The notes beneath the pieces are model-generated. The model was not told where the DNA came from and made no database searches. It worked only from the letters and a program-made list of their open reading frames with translations. From Candidatus Methanomethylicaceae archaeon (lineage in GTDB: Archaea > Thermoproteota > Methanomethylicia > Methanomethylicales > Methanomethylicaceae): a stretch of 64,000 nucleotides of DNA. Position 1 is the stretch's first letter; every line of letters begins with the position of its first letter. Below, in pieces: positions 1 to 8,126 of the stretch. The translations under genes and the position numbers were made by a program. The stretch is from contig JACTUC010000007.1 in assembly GCA_015660995.1 (NCBI GenBank), positions 36,138 to 100,137 on the forward strand, in the 5' to 3' direction.

Positions 1-516
1 CTTGCCCTTGTCGACATATCTATTGATTAGCTTCCACTCAGCTGAATGAAATTGAGGCGCGATCTCAAGATAATTTGCTACACTGATGGAAAATTGAAAT
101 TTTGCTTCCTCTTGGTTAATATTGATCGATTCAAGATCCCATCCAAATCCACTTTTCGCGATTTCAATAATATGTTCAGGATTTTCGTTCAAAAGCAACG
201 TTTTTATTCTTTTCTGCTCAGATGTCGCAAACCGATTAATCACCCATTCTTTCTTCAAGCCAAAAAGGAATGCTAGTGCAAGAGGGTATGCTAGAATATC
301 GCTGTCAGGATCTTTGATATTAGTAGTGAACATATTCCCTTCAATATTATCTTGTATCCACTGTGTGGCTCTTGGAATAATCGATGGATAGTCCTCGATT
401 GATAGTTCTCTTAAATTCACCCCAAAATTCTCAACAAAATTTGTTGCTTCCTTCAGAAATGGGTAATTAGCTTGATCTTCCTTTGTAAGGAATACCCTTT
501 TTTGCATCTTTACCAT
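1..516 (-). CDS. priL: DNA primase large subunit PriL, 3' end outside the window
   Basis: This open frame runs off the left edge, so only the first 172 residues are visible. The protein is the non-catalytic large subunit of archaeal primase, which binds PriS and helps start RNA/DNA primers at the fork. The visible part matches the helical N-terminal domain: an FVENFGVNLRELSIEDYP segment near residue 29, a W-I-Q element, an FGLKKEWVINRFA-type helix near residue 80, and an ISVANYLEIAP segment followed by WKLINRYV near the edge. The [4Fe-4S] C-terminal domain would lie outside. Starts are possible at 516 (MVKMQ) or 507 (MQKR). It follows PCNA on the same strand with a 37-base gap, so two replication genes are adjacent. 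It was recognised by translating the edge frame by eye. Confidence 0.82.
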   Translation of the reverse strand, partial: MVKMQKRVFLTKEDQANYPFLKEATNFVENFGVNLRELSIEDYPSIIPRATQWIQDNIEGNMFTTNIKDPDSDILAYPLALAFLFGLKKEWVINRFATSEQKRIKTLLLNENPEHIIEIAKSGFGWDLESININQEEAKFQFSISVANYLEIAPQFHSAEWKLINRYVDKGK

Positions 517-553
517 CAATTATGGTTATCAATCTTAATAATAAAATAAAAAA

Positions 554-1306
554 CTACTCTGCTTCCATCCTTGGCGCAAGGTAGTATACTATCTTGCCGC
601 CACTGGCAAGGTTGAAGTCCAGCCTCATCGGCATGTCGGTGGAGAACATAATGGCGGCAATCTCCGAAAGCCCCGATGCAACCATCATCTTGCTCAGGTA
701 TGTCAGGCTGTACAAGGCATGAGCAGGCTCCTTCATCTCCATTGAGAGAATCTCCCCGCTCTCCTTGGTAATCACGACATCAACCTCTCCCCTGTCACCA
801 TTTGCGCTTATCTTCAGCTGCCCCTCCTCTGCGTTGACCTTTACGAAGTCGCTCACAACCTCAGCGTCCTTTATCGCCTCAAGGAGCGTGCCTGCGGGGG
901 TCTTGATTGTCACGTTGAACGGTATCCTCGGTGCGGAGAGCTCGTCCTTGCTCAGGTCCAGCAGCGGCAGGGAAAAGGTCCTTGAAGATTTGCCCTTGAA
1001 CCTAAGCTTCAGCCTGGCTTCGTCGTCCCCCTTCTCCAGCTCGAGCTTCTCGCTCGAGCCGGCCCTCTTCATTATGTTCTTCATGTCCTCGAAATTCACG
1101 CCGACGGGGGTCTCGGTAGCGCACTCGAACGACTCGAATGTCGCCTTGGGTAGTTCCATGTCCACCATGGCCACCCTTGACGGATCCATTGCCCTCAACC
1201 TCACACCTGTCGGATCTACGAGGAAAACCCCTTCCTCCACGAGAGTTGATATAGATTCTATTACGTTTTTCCAGACTCTGCTGTCAGCGAGAACTGCTTT
1301 AAACAC
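554..1306 (-). CDS. pcn: DNA polymerase sliding clamp (PCNA)
   Basis: This is the homotrimeric sliding clamp that tethers polymerases, FEN1 and ligase to DNA. The N-terminal FKAVLADSRVWKNVIESIS segment, the DPSRVAMVDMELP loop and the C-terminal KIVYYLAPRMEAE are typical, and 250 residues is the usual PCNA length. I place the start at a GTG (1304-1306), because a GGAGG box lies 8 bases upstream and the resulting N-terminus aligns with other clamps. An upstream ATG at 1330 would add eight residues (MLNRGGNF), part of which is the ribosome binding site itself. The gene ends with TAG, evidence that TAG is a normal stop here. It sits between tfs and priL on the same strand. Confidence 0.95.
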   Translation of the reverse strand: MFKAVLADSRVWKNVIESISTLVEEGVFLVDPTGVRLRAMDPSRVAMVDMELPKATFESFECATETPVGVNFEDMKNIMKRAGSSEKLELEKGDDEARLKLRFKGKSSRTFSLPLLDLSKDELSAPRIPFNVTIKTPAGTLLEAIKDAEVVSDFVKVNAEEGQLKISANGDRGEVDVVITKESGEILSMEMKEPAHALYSLTYLSKMMVASGLSEIAAIMFSTDMPMRLDFNLASGGKIVYYLAPRMEAE

Positions 1307-1414
1307 AAAATTGCCTCCGCGATTTAACACTATACTAAGTTTGACTACTTAAAATCTATTCGGGTTCTGAAAAATCTTTTAAAGCGATAACCCCGGCCTG
1401 CAAGACGGGGCAGT

Positions 1415-1756
1415 TCACTCATACTCCCTCCACGTATGCTTGCATTTTGTGCACTGGTAAAATCTCGTGGATGCCTCGTCAGCGCTCCTTGTCTGCATCA
1501 TCCAGTAGTAGGCTTTCGTGTTGCCGCATTTGGGGCACTCGGCCTTGGTTATTGGCAAAGTTCTGTCGTCCCCCTTCGTTGTATCCTTGACGATGACCGT
1601 TTCCCGTGGCTTCTCGATGCTCTCTACGAACCTCTGACTCTCGCTGGAGCCCAGTGGCTTCTGGAAGCCGCACTTCCTGCAAAGCAGAACCTTCTTCTTG
1701 CGGTCTTCGAGGAGTACGCACTTGCAGCTGGGGCAGAATTCCAAAGCTGGCTTCAC
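1415..1756 (-). CDS. tfs: Transcription factor S (TFIIS-like RNA polymerase cleavage factor)
   Basis: This 113-residue protein stimulates transcript cleavage by backtracked RNA polymerase. It has two zinc ribbons: an RPB9-like N-terminal one (CPSC near residue 8 and CRKC near residue 26) and a TFIIS-like C-terminal one (CPKC near residue 74 and CTKC near residue 101). The C-terminal ribbon carries the TRSADEASTRFYQC segment, whose acidic DE pair reaches into the polymerase active site. Length and motif order match archaeal TFS. It is on the same strand as PCNA downstream and two poorly known genes upstream. Confidence 0.95.
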   Translation of the reverse strand: MKPALEFCPSCKCVLLEDRKKKVLLCRKCGFQKPLGSSESQRFVESIEKPRETVIVKDTTKGDDRTLPITKAECPKCGNTKAYYWMMQTRSADEASTRFYQCTKCKHTWREYE

Positions 1757-1769
1757 CGCCTCTCCAAAT

Positions 1770-2156
1770 CTAGATGGGCGATTTTAACCTTTCTCTTAAG
1801 AATGAGCTTACCCCTTCAACCATAACACGTGCCTGCTTCTGGTTCCTCTGCCCAAGCTTGAATGCCTCTTTTCCATTCTCTTTCATCCACGATTCTAGGT
1901 TTTCTAAACCTTTGTTGCCAAAGTATTCAGTCATCGCCTCCCCAAAGGCTATGCCATTCAGCTCTAGGAAATACTCGGATCCACCCAACCAGCCCTTTAT
2001 GCCCTCCACAGAGCTGCACCCGGTCGCGATCAGCATTCCATCCATCCAGCAGCCCCTGAAAATTATTGCAATGACCGAGACCGGATCTTCTTTCATGACT
2101 TCGATGTACGCAATCCGTGCCTCTCTCTTCAGGTTCTTAGGCGTTTGGGTCACCAC
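1770..2156 (-). CDS. Uncharacterised protein in the rpoL-tfs cluster
   Basis: I do not recognise this 128-residue protein. It is mostly helical in appearance, has no transmembrane segment, no signal peptide and only two cysteines close together near residues 36-47. The middle holds a glycine- and tryptophan-containing stretch (GIKGWLGGSEYF). Its GTG start lies inside the 3' end of the RNase III-like gene, giving a 20-base overlap, so the two are probably translationally coupled. It ends 13 bases before tfs. Position in a conserved transcription/replication cluster suggests an information-processing role, but that is inference from neighbours only. It is likely to be a real gene because the strand is otherwise continuously coding. 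Confidence 0.6.
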   Translation of the reverse strand: MVTQTPKNLKREARIAYIEVMKEDPVSVIAIIFRGCWMDGMLIATGCSSVEGIKGWLGGSEYFLELNGIAFGEAMTEYFGNKGLENLESWMKENGKEAFKLGQRNQKQARVMVEGVSSFLRERLKSPI

Positions 2157-2553
2157 GCTCGATTATTTCAACTGCTAACTTGATCAGGTCAGAAAATGCC
2201 TTTGCCGACAGCTCTCTCTCTAGTGCCCTGCTCTCATATTCGCCCTTGGACATGCTCGTGGCCAATATGTCAACAGCTTCATCGAGGCTGAGGCGCTTGC
2301 CCATCCAGACATGTGCCAGCAGAGCCTCTGCGATGTCCCCACGCTCCCCATGGCTGAGCCTCGAGGGAACAGGCACTTTGGCAATCTCAAGCGCCATCGA
2401 GAGGACCCTGTCCGGGACCTTCTCGCCGAACGGTATGCCCCTTACCCTAGTCTTGGCGGATGAATATGCAAAATTCACAAAGGCATCCCCGAGGCGTGAG
2501 AGGCCCTTGTCCCTCATCAGGGCAGATATGGTCTTCTTTATTGCCTCATCCAC
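2137..2553 (-). CDS. Small RNase III-like protein (catalytic-domain only)
   Basis: This 138-residue protein contains an L-S-R-L-G-D-A-F-V-N-F-A-Y-S stretch near residue 19. That resembles the ExLGDAxxxY signature helix of the RNase III catalytic domain, and a second acidic helix (GDIAEALLAHVWMGKR) near residue 73 is where RNase III carries DxxEA. There is no double-stranded RNA-binding domain, so it looks like the mini-RNase III type annotated in several archaea. If active it would process structured RNA; whether all four acidic ligands are present is unclear because the first helix has S-R where RNase III has E. It starts with GTG 15 bases after rpoL and overlaps the following gene by 20 bases. 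Confidence 0.55.
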   Translation of the reverse strand: MDEAIKKTISALMRDKGLSRLGDAFVNFAYSSAKTRVRGIPFGEKVPDRVLSMALEIAKVPVPSRLSHGERGDIAEALLAHVWMGKRLSLDEAVDILATSMSKGEYESRALERELSAKAFSDLIKLAVEIIERGDPNA

Positions 2554-2568
2554 GCTGCGCGTCCTCTT

Positions 2569-2844
2569 CTAAACGATCTTCTTGAACTTGTCCTTGAACT
2601 CTTTAGTCTCTGACTCGATCTGCGAGATTGCCTCCAGAAGCGCATCCTTGGGTTTCTCTTTGCCGTCGGTCTGGATAACCACATATATCCCGCCGGTCAG
2701 CGGGTGGACTATCTGGTAGCCTGCGAACTTTACGTGCTTGTTCTTGAGCAGAGTTGCCCTCAGCAGGTTGCCAACGGTGTGGTCCTCGCCTGATATCTCG
2801 ATCTCCAGCTTATTCTCGCTCTCTTTGACGATCTTTACCGACAT
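2569..2844 (-). CDS. rpoL: DNA-directed RNA polymerase subunit L (Rpo11)
   Basis: This is the archaeal homologue of eukaryotic Rpb11, which dimerises with subunit D to start RNA polymerase assembly. The 91-residue protein holds the diagnostic GEDHTVGNLLRATLL motif near residue 19, followed by YQIVHPLTGGIYVVIQTDG. Full length and a normal ATG start are seen. It is transcribed after csl4 with a 4-base gap and before the RNase III-like gene. The csl4-rpoL linkage is a common archaeal arrangement joining exosome and polymerase components. Confidence 0.96.
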   Translation of the reverse strand: MSVKIVKESENKLEIEISGEDHTVGNLLRATLLKNKHVKFAGYQIVHPLTGGIYVVIQTDGKEKPKDALLEAISQIESETKEFKDKFKKIV

Positions 2845-2848
2845 CTTT

Positions 2849-3415
2849 CTAGACCTCCTTCAACAGATATGAGCGTGATATTTTCTTCCTCTCAAAAAAC
2901 TTGTCCCTCATACAGAACAAGCCTCCTCTCTTGAAGACCAGCTCCTCGCCACACCTCGTGCAAGTGGCGTATATTACACCCAGATCGTCGTCTGCGGTGG
3001 ATAGCTGGTAAGGCGCCCATGAAGTCATCACCTTAGCCAAGATCCTGTCATTGAGGTTCACCGCATCGAATATGGTGTTCACGTAGCTCTTTGCAACCTG
3101 GGAGACATGCAGCACCCCTGAGAAGTTGCCAGACAGCGGCTTCTTCCCCTTGATTGCAACGATCGTCACGCTGCATGAATCCTCTTTGGCGCTGGCGATA
3201 ACACCCTCGACTATGTCCCCCAACTCTGGGATAGCGACCTTGTTCTCCGCCGTCACCCCTATCTTCTTGTTCTGGCTGTCCAGGTCAACGGCACCGTAAG
3301 TATTGGAATAAAGCTCGCCATCCTCAACGTAAACATTGTTGCCCGGGACGTACTCCTCTTCAACCCCGAGTAGCTCGCCAGGCACTGCAACTTTCTTCTT
3401 TTCATTTGTCAACAA
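2849..3415 (-). CDS. csl4: Exosome complex RNA-binding subunit Csl4
   Basis: Csl4 forms part of the cap of the archaeal RNA exosome and helps feed RNA to the Rrp41/Rrp42 ring. The 188-residue protein has the N-terminal VPGELLGVEEEYVPG segment, a central S1 domain (GDIVEGVIASAKEDSCSVTI near residue 65), and a C-terminal zinc-ribbon region. The ribbon keeps CTRC near residue 152 and one more cysteine in LFCMRD near residue 167, but the expected fourth cysteine is Asp in this reading. The start is TTG at 3413-3415, immediately preceded by a GAGGGG box. It overlaps the upstream methyltransferase gene by 7 bases. Confidence 0.93.
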   Translation of the reverse strand: MLTNEKKKVAVPGELLGVEEEYVPGNNVYVEDGELYSNTYGAVDLDSQNKKIGVTAENKVAIPELGDIVEGVIASAKEDSCSVTIVAIKGKKPLSGNFSGVLHVSQVAKSYVNTIFDAVNLNDRILAKVMTSWAPYQLSTADDDLGVIYATCTRCGEELVFKRGGLFCMRDKFFERKKISRSYLLKEV

Positions 3416-4035
3416 GTTCCCCTCACAATTCTGTAAAGATCAACATCAAACTCATGAAACTTCTTTTTATGGAAGTGATATGTAGGGGGTAGTTTTATGT
3501 TTAACGGAAGGATCTCGTCCACTTTCCCTCCCAGATCCCTGACGTAGCTTCCGATGAACTTCCTTACCCCCTCGTCCCCCCTGTGGAGGGAGTATACCGT
3601 CTGCCCCGCTCTGATGCCTGCCTTGAGGAAAGCCCTGTCCGCCTCCCTCTCCCTTATGCCAAAGGGCGGATTCTGGATTATCACGTCCACGCTGATCGAG
3701 AGGTCATTGACTCCGCACATCAGGAGATCGACCCTGTCTCCAAGGCGGAACTTCTCCACAACCCCCCTTGCCTTGGAGAGCGCTGGGGCGTCTATATCGA
3801 CGCCGACGACGTAGTCCGCTCCCATCAGCGCCGCGCCGGCGGTGAGCATGCCCGTGCCGCAACCTAGGTCCCCTACAATCCTCCCCTCGAGGTCCTTGTG
3901 CCTAAGACCTATGTACCATAGGATCTCTGCCGCTGCGGGCGCCGGAAGCCTGTACTGCTCGAGTTTCAACTTTGGGGCGTCGAAGTTCCCGATCCTCTCC
4001 AGCAGGATCTCGAGCTCGCTCTTGGAGGTTATCAC
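3409..4035 (-). CDS. METTL5-like N6-adenine methyltransferase
   Basis: This is a Rossmann-fold SAM-dependent methyltransferase of 208 residues. It has motif I DLGCGTGML near residue 57 and an NPPFGIRE catalytic motif near residue 122. The NPPF tetrad indicates methylation of an exocyclic amine. The family corresponds to eukaryotic METTL5, which makes m6A in small-subunit rRNA, so rRNA is the likely substrate here; that is transferred from the family, not shown by the sequence. The start is GTG. It lies between csl4 (7-base overlap) and dph2 (3-base gap), an arrangement seen in many archaea. Confidence 0.85.
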   Translation of the reverse strand: MITSKSELEILLERIGNFDAPKLKLEQYRLPAPAAAEILWYIGLRHKDLEGRIVGDLGCGTGMLTAGAALMGADYVVGVDIDAPALSKARGVVEKFRLGDRVDLLMCGVNDLSISVDVIIQNPPFGIREREADRAFLKAGIRAGQTVYSLHRGDEGVRKFIGSYVRDLGGKVDEILPLNIKLPPTYHFHKKKFHEFDVDLYRIVRGTC

Positions 4036-4038
4036 GCA

Positions 4039-5007
4039 TCATACCCTCTTGAGCAGCTCCTCCGCATCCTCCTCGTTCAGAACTGGCTTGCCGAAGCTTT
4101 CTTGGTTGTCCAAGGATATCCTGGGGCACCCTGTGATGATGAACGCCTCCACAAAAGTGAAGGGAGCCATCCTCTCCCAGTTCACCTCATCCATGGCTAT
4201 CAGGTACGCTCTCTTCCCATGCCCCTCCAGGTCACGCTTCAGCTGGAGCGCAGGCTCTTCGGCGAACTGTCCTGTCTTGGTCACCATTATTATGCCGAAG
4301 CTCTTTGCCTTAGTCGCCTCCATTATGCCCCACCACCTCTTAGCCAGGACCTTCTTCTTGAGCTTCGCAAGATCGCGAACCTCGTCCCTGTAAGGGTCGG
4401 CTACGTAGACATCCTTCTCAACGGCCAGCGCTACGCCGAGCCCGTGGAAGTCACCGCCACCTAAAAACACGAACGCGTCAACATCGCCCTCTATCCTCTT
4501 GGCGGCAGAGAGCCTGCATCCTAGTATTATGCCTCCGCTCTCCTCATCGATCCTTTGCTCTATGCCCGACTCTGCGAGCGCCTTTCCGAATATTTTGAGG
4601 TAATCCCTGTGCTGTACGGTGGTAACCAGCCCGACCCTCTTCACCCCCTTCTTCTTGAGGAGATCTGCTGTCATGACCGCCAGCTTCTCCAGATCTGCCT
4701 TATGGCCTGCTGGGATGTAAATCGTTGGAATCTTATCGCCGCCGTGCTGGAACTCCTGGTGGCCGATGTGCACAAGCAGGTCAGCTCCAATAAACGACGC
4801 CTCGGAATAGGCCAAGTCGCACCCCCCAAAGCAAGGGTCTCCAGAAACGATGGCCATAGCTCCGCGCTCGTTGAGATTTTCGCATAGGTCCTTCACGTAC
4901 TGCTTCAGCCCGTCGGGAGCTTGTATGAGCACGCGCTTTGCACCCCTTGCATTTACAAGCTCCACGACCCTCTCCAGATCCAAATCATAGGGGACCAAAA
5001 GCGACAA
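4039..5007 (-). CDS. dph2: Diphthamide biosynthesis enzyme Dph2 (4Fe-4S, non-canonical radical SAM)
   Basis: Dph2 starts diphthamide formation by transferring a 3-amino-3-carboxypropyl group from SAM to a histidine of elongation factor 2. The protein is 322 residues. The three widely spaced cluster cysteines are visible in GDPCFGGC near residue 58, GIILGCRLS near residue 164 and ITGCPRISLDNQ near residue 294. The IQAPDGLKQYV segment near residue 28 is typical. The start is TTG (5005-5007), preceded by an AGGAG box; no better ATG exists. Diphthine synthase, the next enzyme in the pathway, is encoded at 60416-61207 in this window. Confidence 0.94.
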   Translation of the reverse strand: MSLLVPYDLDLERVVELVNARGAKRVLIQAPDGLKQYVKDLCENLNERGAMAIVSGDPCFGGCDLAYSEASFIGADLLVHIGHQEFQHGGDKIPTIYIPAGHKADLEKLAVMTADLLKKKGVKRVGLVTTVQHRDYLKIFGKALAESGIEQRIDEESGGIILGCRLSAAKRIEGDVDAFVFLGGGDFHGLGVALAVEKDVYVADPYRDEVRDLAKLKKKVLAKRWWGIMEATKAKSFGIIMVTKTGQFAEEPALQLKRDLEGHGKRAYLIAMDEVNWERMAPFTFVEAFIITGCPRISLDNQESFGKPVLNEEDAEELLKRV

Positions 5008-5125
5008 AGCTCCTAGCTGCCTCGTTTCCTAAAATCAACTTCTTGTTTGTAATATATCTACCGAGCGTTCCATATCGAGTTAGCGCCATGGCTGACGCTG
5101 AGGCTGAGATGCTGAAAAATGCCTT

Positions 5126-5641
5126 TCAGGCAGCGCTCGGCTTTCCTTCCATGATGCGAGTCGGCATCGGGACCTTGGCCATTGCGAGCTCAAGCGCCCT
5201 CTTTGCAACGTCCTTCTTGTCTGCTGGCACGTGAACTTCAATTATTGTCTGCAGGAACCTGAACCTTGCTGCCGTGCCTGCCGGCTTCCCGAAGGACCTC
5301 CTCATTCCGTCCTGAATACGGTCCGCCCCTGCAAATGCCATCATCTTGTTCTCCCTGAGCACTTGGTGGGGGAACGCTTTGATCTTCAAGTGGTAGCCCA
5401 TCTCGCCGAGATTCAGCGCGAGATGTTTGGTGGCGATGACTCTCGCCGCCTCCAGTGCATTGTGCCTTATCTGCCCGATCTCGAGGGTGACCAGCGAAAG
5501 CTTGGCCGGGAACTCGCCTTTGGTATTCCCGTAATCAAACTTCACAATCTTGGAACCTGGAACTCCTCTTATGTATTCCTTCCTGGTGTAAGAGGGAGTA
5601 TCGAAGCGGCGATAGCACTTTGCTGGACGGTCTGCTGGCAT
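5126..5641 (-). CDS. rpl10e: Large-subunit ribosomal protein L10e (uL16)
   Basis: This 171-residue protein is the archaeal/eukaryotic L10e (uL16), which sits near the peptidyl transferase centre and P-site tRNA. The start MPADRPAKCYRRFDTPSYTRKEYIRGVPG, the IRHNALEAARVIATKHL helix and the GMRRSFGKPAGTAAR loop are diagnostic of the family. Length is normal. It is separated from dph2 by 118 bases and from the upstream HemK-type methyltransferase by 48 bases, so it may have its own promoter. Confidence 0.97.
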   Translation of the reverse strand: MPADRPAKCYRRFDTPSYTRKEYIRGVPGSKIVKFDYGNTKGEFPAKLSLVTLEIGQIRHNALEAARVIATKHLALNLGEMGYHLKIKAFPHQVLRENKMMAFAGADRIQDGMRRSFGKPAGTAARFRFLQTIIEVHVPADKKDVAKRALELAMAKVPMPTRIMEGKPSAA

Positions 5642-5689
5642 GTCCTATACCTCCAATTGCTTCCAGATGGAGAACATAACAATAGTATT

Positions 5690-6301
5690 TTAGTCTTTCT
5701 GCAGGGAATTTGCATGCTTGAGCTCTATCGCCACAAGGCTCTCGAACTGGAAATTGATCGAGCGGAGAACCTTCCCGACCATCCCCATGGACTCTGCCCT
5801 CCCTAGGCTCTCGTCGATTCCGTTCAGGTCCGACTGCAGGAAGATCGCCCTCCCCTCCCTTGAAAGGAAGCCCCCCACAGAGCCGAGGAAGCGGTCAACG
5901 ATCTCTCTTCCCGCGCCGCCGCCGCTCCACGATACGTCCTTGGGGCTGCCCTCATCATCGTTCAGGTAAGGCGGATTCATCAAGATCACGTCGAAGCCAA
6001 CCTTCTTGAGCGGAGCGAAAAGGTCGCCAGCCACAGCGCAGAGTTTCGCATACAGGTTGTTCTCCAGATAATTCCGCCTTGTATTCTCCACGGCGAGCGG
6101 ATTTATGTCAACTGCAACTATGAAGTCCAGCCTCCCAACCGCTACCAGCCCAATGGCGCCGGTGCCGCTGCAGAGCTCCAGGCCGCTTCCGGAAACCTCA
6201 GCTGATTTCAGCGCGTCAATCATTAGAAAAGTATCCTCTGAGGGAGGGTAAACCCCCTTCATAATCGAGATATGCAAGCCATCGATCTCGATGCCATCCA
6301 T
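5690..6301 (-). CDS. HemK2/Mtq2-type protein methyltransferase
   Basis: This 203-residue SAM-dependent methyltransferase carries the VYPPSEDTFLM segment near residue 17, an ELCSGTGAIGL motif I near residue 42 and an NPPYLNDDEGSP motif near residue 109. NPPY methyltransferases of this subgroup methylate the glutamine of the GGQ loop of release factor aRF1 and usually need Trm112 as partner. That substrate is inferred from the family. No C-terminal extension is present, consistent with the short archaeal/eukaryotic Mtq2 form rather than bacterial PrmC. It starts 6 bases after the end of rsmA, so the two are probably co-transcribed. Confidence 0.85.
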   Translation of the reverse strand: MDGIEIDGLHISIMKGVYPPSEDTFLMIDALKSAEVSGSGLELCSGTGAIGLVAVGRLDFIVAVDINPLAVENTRRNYLENNLYAKLCAVAGDLFAPLKKVGFDVILMNPPYLNDDEGSPKDVSWSGGGAGREIVDRFLGSVGGFLSREGRAIFLQSDLNGIDESLGRAESMGMVGKVLRSINFQFESLVAIELKHANSLQKD

Positions 6302-6307
6302 AAGCCC

Positions 6308-7138
6308 TCACCGGCACCCTAACGCTTTGAGCCTGCTGCTTATCGTGACAAAACCGTGCGGGCTGATCTGGAAGACCCGAGTCTCCAAGAGGTTCTCCTC
6401 GAACCCGCCTGCAACCTCCACAAAATTCAACTTTTTGATCTTAGAGTACGTCTCGAGAGCTCTCCTCAGCTTCCTCTTCCTCTGTGAGAAGAGCAGCTTC
6501 AGGGTCTCGTTCAAGAACTCCCAGTCAATGCCCTGTGTCGTCCTCCTCCTCATGACAACGACGGTGCTGGAGACATCTGGCTTGGGGTAGAATGATTCGG
6601 GTGGAAAGTCCCTGACCCTCTCTACCTCGGCAAGGAGGGACGACATGACGCTCAGTCTGGAGTACTCATGCCCGCCTGGTTCGGCCAGCAGCCTCTCAGC
6701 TACCTCCTTCTGGTAGGTCAGAACTGCTCTCTCGAAGTCCCCCTCAAACAGGATCTTGAAGGTGATTGGGGTCGATATCGAGTAAGGAAGGTTAGAAACA
6801 ATCTTGCTGGCGCAGGGCAGCTTCATCAGAAGAATGTCCTCGTTGAGGACTTCCACATTGCTTCTCTCAGCGAACAGGTCCCGCAGTGCCCTGGCAGAAA
6901 CCGCGTCCTTCTCAACGGCTATGACCTTCTTGGCAACCTCCGCGATTGCCTCTGTAAGGTTGCCAATCCCGGCCCCTATCTCCAGGACCACATCCCCCCT
7001 CCCGAGCTCCGCTGCTGCGACCATGGTTGCAATGAGCTCTGGATTGACGGCGAAGTTCTGACCCATCTTCCTGCTTGGCCTGATGCTGTATTCCTTGACT
7101 GCCCTTAGGGTCTTTTTAAGAAGGTCTGAGGCGCTCAA
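6308..7138 (-). CDS. rsmA: 16S rRNA dimethyladenosine transferase RsmA/KsgA/Dim1
   Basis: The enzyme dimethylates two adjacent adenines in the 3' terminal hairpin of 16S rRNA during small-subunit assembly. Signature features of the 276-residue protein are GQNFAVNPELI near residue 26, motif I EIGAGIGNLTEAIA near residue 53, and the catalytic NLPYSISTPI near residue 115. The C-terminal domain contains LFSQRKRKLRRAL. The start is TTG (7136-7138), because no in-frame ATG precedes GQNF at a suitable distance. It begins 3 bases after the DUF655 gene ends, which implies coupling. Confidence 0.95.
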   Translation of the reverse strand: MSASDLLKKTLRAVKEYSIRPSRKMGQNFAVNPELIATMVAAAELGRGDVVLEIGAGIGNLTEAIAEVAKKVIAVEKDAVSARALRDLFAERSNVEVLNEDILLMKLPCASKIVSNLPYSISTPITFKILFEGDFERAVLTYQKEVAERLLAEPGGHEYSRLSVMSSLLAEVERVRDFPPESFYPKPDVSSTVVVMRRRTTQGIDWEFLNETLKLLFSQRKRKLRRALETYSKIKKLNFVEVAGGFEENLLETRVFQISPHGFVTISSRLKALGCR

Positions 7139-7141
7139 CCA

Positions 7142-7735
7142 TCAGAACTCCTTCTTTGCCGGAGGCTTGCAGAATATATAATACTTGTCCTCGTTCCTGA
7201 TCTCCACGAAGATCCGCTTCACGAGGATCTTCTTTGGATCCGATATGTGCGTCCTCGCCTGGATCTGCTCCAGGCTGGCGAAGGGTCCCTTCTTCCTTTC
7301 CTCCAGTATTTGCCACATTGCCTTCTTCCCGATGCCAGGAAGCAGTTCTAGCGAATGCATCCTCGTTGTAACAGGTCCGGAGTTGTTGAAGAATGAAACG
7401 AACCGCGCCTCGTTCTTGGTTACGATCTCCTCGACCACGATCTGCAGCTCGTCCTTTGCGTTCTGCGTAAGCTCCTCATACTCGATCCTCCTCTTGACGT
7501 GGTCGATCTTCTCCCTACCCCACTTGCCGATGGCGATCTTCTCCCTCCTCTGGAACGTGACTCCCGGGTAAGGTATAAGCTCCAATAGGGTGAAGAAGTC
7601 CTCCCCCACTGCTTGCACTATCGGCTCCCTCCTGTAGAGGGGTCTTGTGTCCCTCGGATGCCCGTACGGGAGGTGCTCAAGCACATATGCGAAGTCCTCG
7701 AACTTCCTTAGGGGCTCCCTGTTGTCAGGCATCAT
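7142..7735 (-). CDS. DUF655 family protein with a helix-hairpin-helix-like segment
   Basis: This 197-residue protein belongs to a family found in nearly all archaea next to rpoF, rpl21e and rsmA, and its function is not established. The N-terminal half has FAYVLEHLPYGHP and an E-x-x-x-Y-P-G-V-T segment. The C-terminal half has SLELLPGIGKKAMWQILEERK near residue 130, a helix-hairpin-helix-type motif suggesting nucleic-acid binding. I choose the ATG at 7733-7735, because a GAGGTGA box lies just upstream; a GTG at 7744 falls within that box. Role in RNA or ribosome metabolism is inferred from context. Confidence 0.88.
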   Translation of the reverse strand: MMPDNREPLRKFEDFAYVLEHLPYGHPRDTRPLYRREPIVQAVGEDFFTLLELIPYPGVTFQRREKIAIGKWGREKIDHVKRRIEYEELTQNAKDELQIVVEEIVTKNEARFVSFFNNSGPVTTRMHSLELLPGIGKKAMWQILEERKKGPFASLEQIQARTHISDPKKILVKRIFVEIRNEDKYYIFCKPPAKKEF

Positions 7736-7793
7736 GGGTCTCACCTCTAGGCTTTAGATATCCTATAATACAATAGGTTGGTAAAAAAAATTC

Positions 7794-8126
7794 CTACTCT
7801 CGGTAAGAATTCAGCACGCTCAGTATCTTCTCGAGCTCCGACGGCAGAACCGGCTTGCTCTCCACCGCAAAGACAGTCCTCAGTTCATCAACGCTTCTCG
7901 GCATGAGGTTAACTATCTGGGTAGCAATCACGGGCGAGAGCCCATCCCCCTCAAGCTTCTTCAGCAGCTCATCAGCCTTATCAGGGCTCAGCTTTGAGAA
8001 CTTCGTGCAGTAGTCGTAAGTCAGCCTCTGGAGGTAGCTCAGCTCGCCCTCAGTCATCCTCTGCTCCAGCAGTTTCTTCACCTGGGGGAGTGTTACCTCC
8101 TCCTCCTTTACAATCTCGCGGGGCAT
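7794..8126 (-). CDS. rpoF: DNA-directed RNA polymerase subunit F (Rpo4)
   Basis: Subunit F is the archaeal Rpb4, which with subunit E (Rpb7) forms the stalk of RNA polymerase. The 110-residue protein has the TLPQVKKLLEQRM segment near residue 12, the SYLQRLTYDYCTKFSKL helix near residue 29, and the MPRSVDELRTVF segment near residue 74, all typical. Its ATG directly abuts the TAG stop of rpl21e, so translation is probably coupled. The gene itself ends in TAG. Confidence 0.92.
   Translation of the reverse strand: MPREIVKEEEVTLPQVKKLLEQRMTEGELSYLQRLTYDYCTKFSKLSPDKADELLKKLEGDGLSPVIATQIVNLMPRSVDELRTVFAVESKPVLPSELEKILSVLNSYRE

Noticed and set aside
46..391. Plus-strand frames at the left edge
   Set aside because: They are shadows of the partial priL gene, which is clearly coding on the minus strand.
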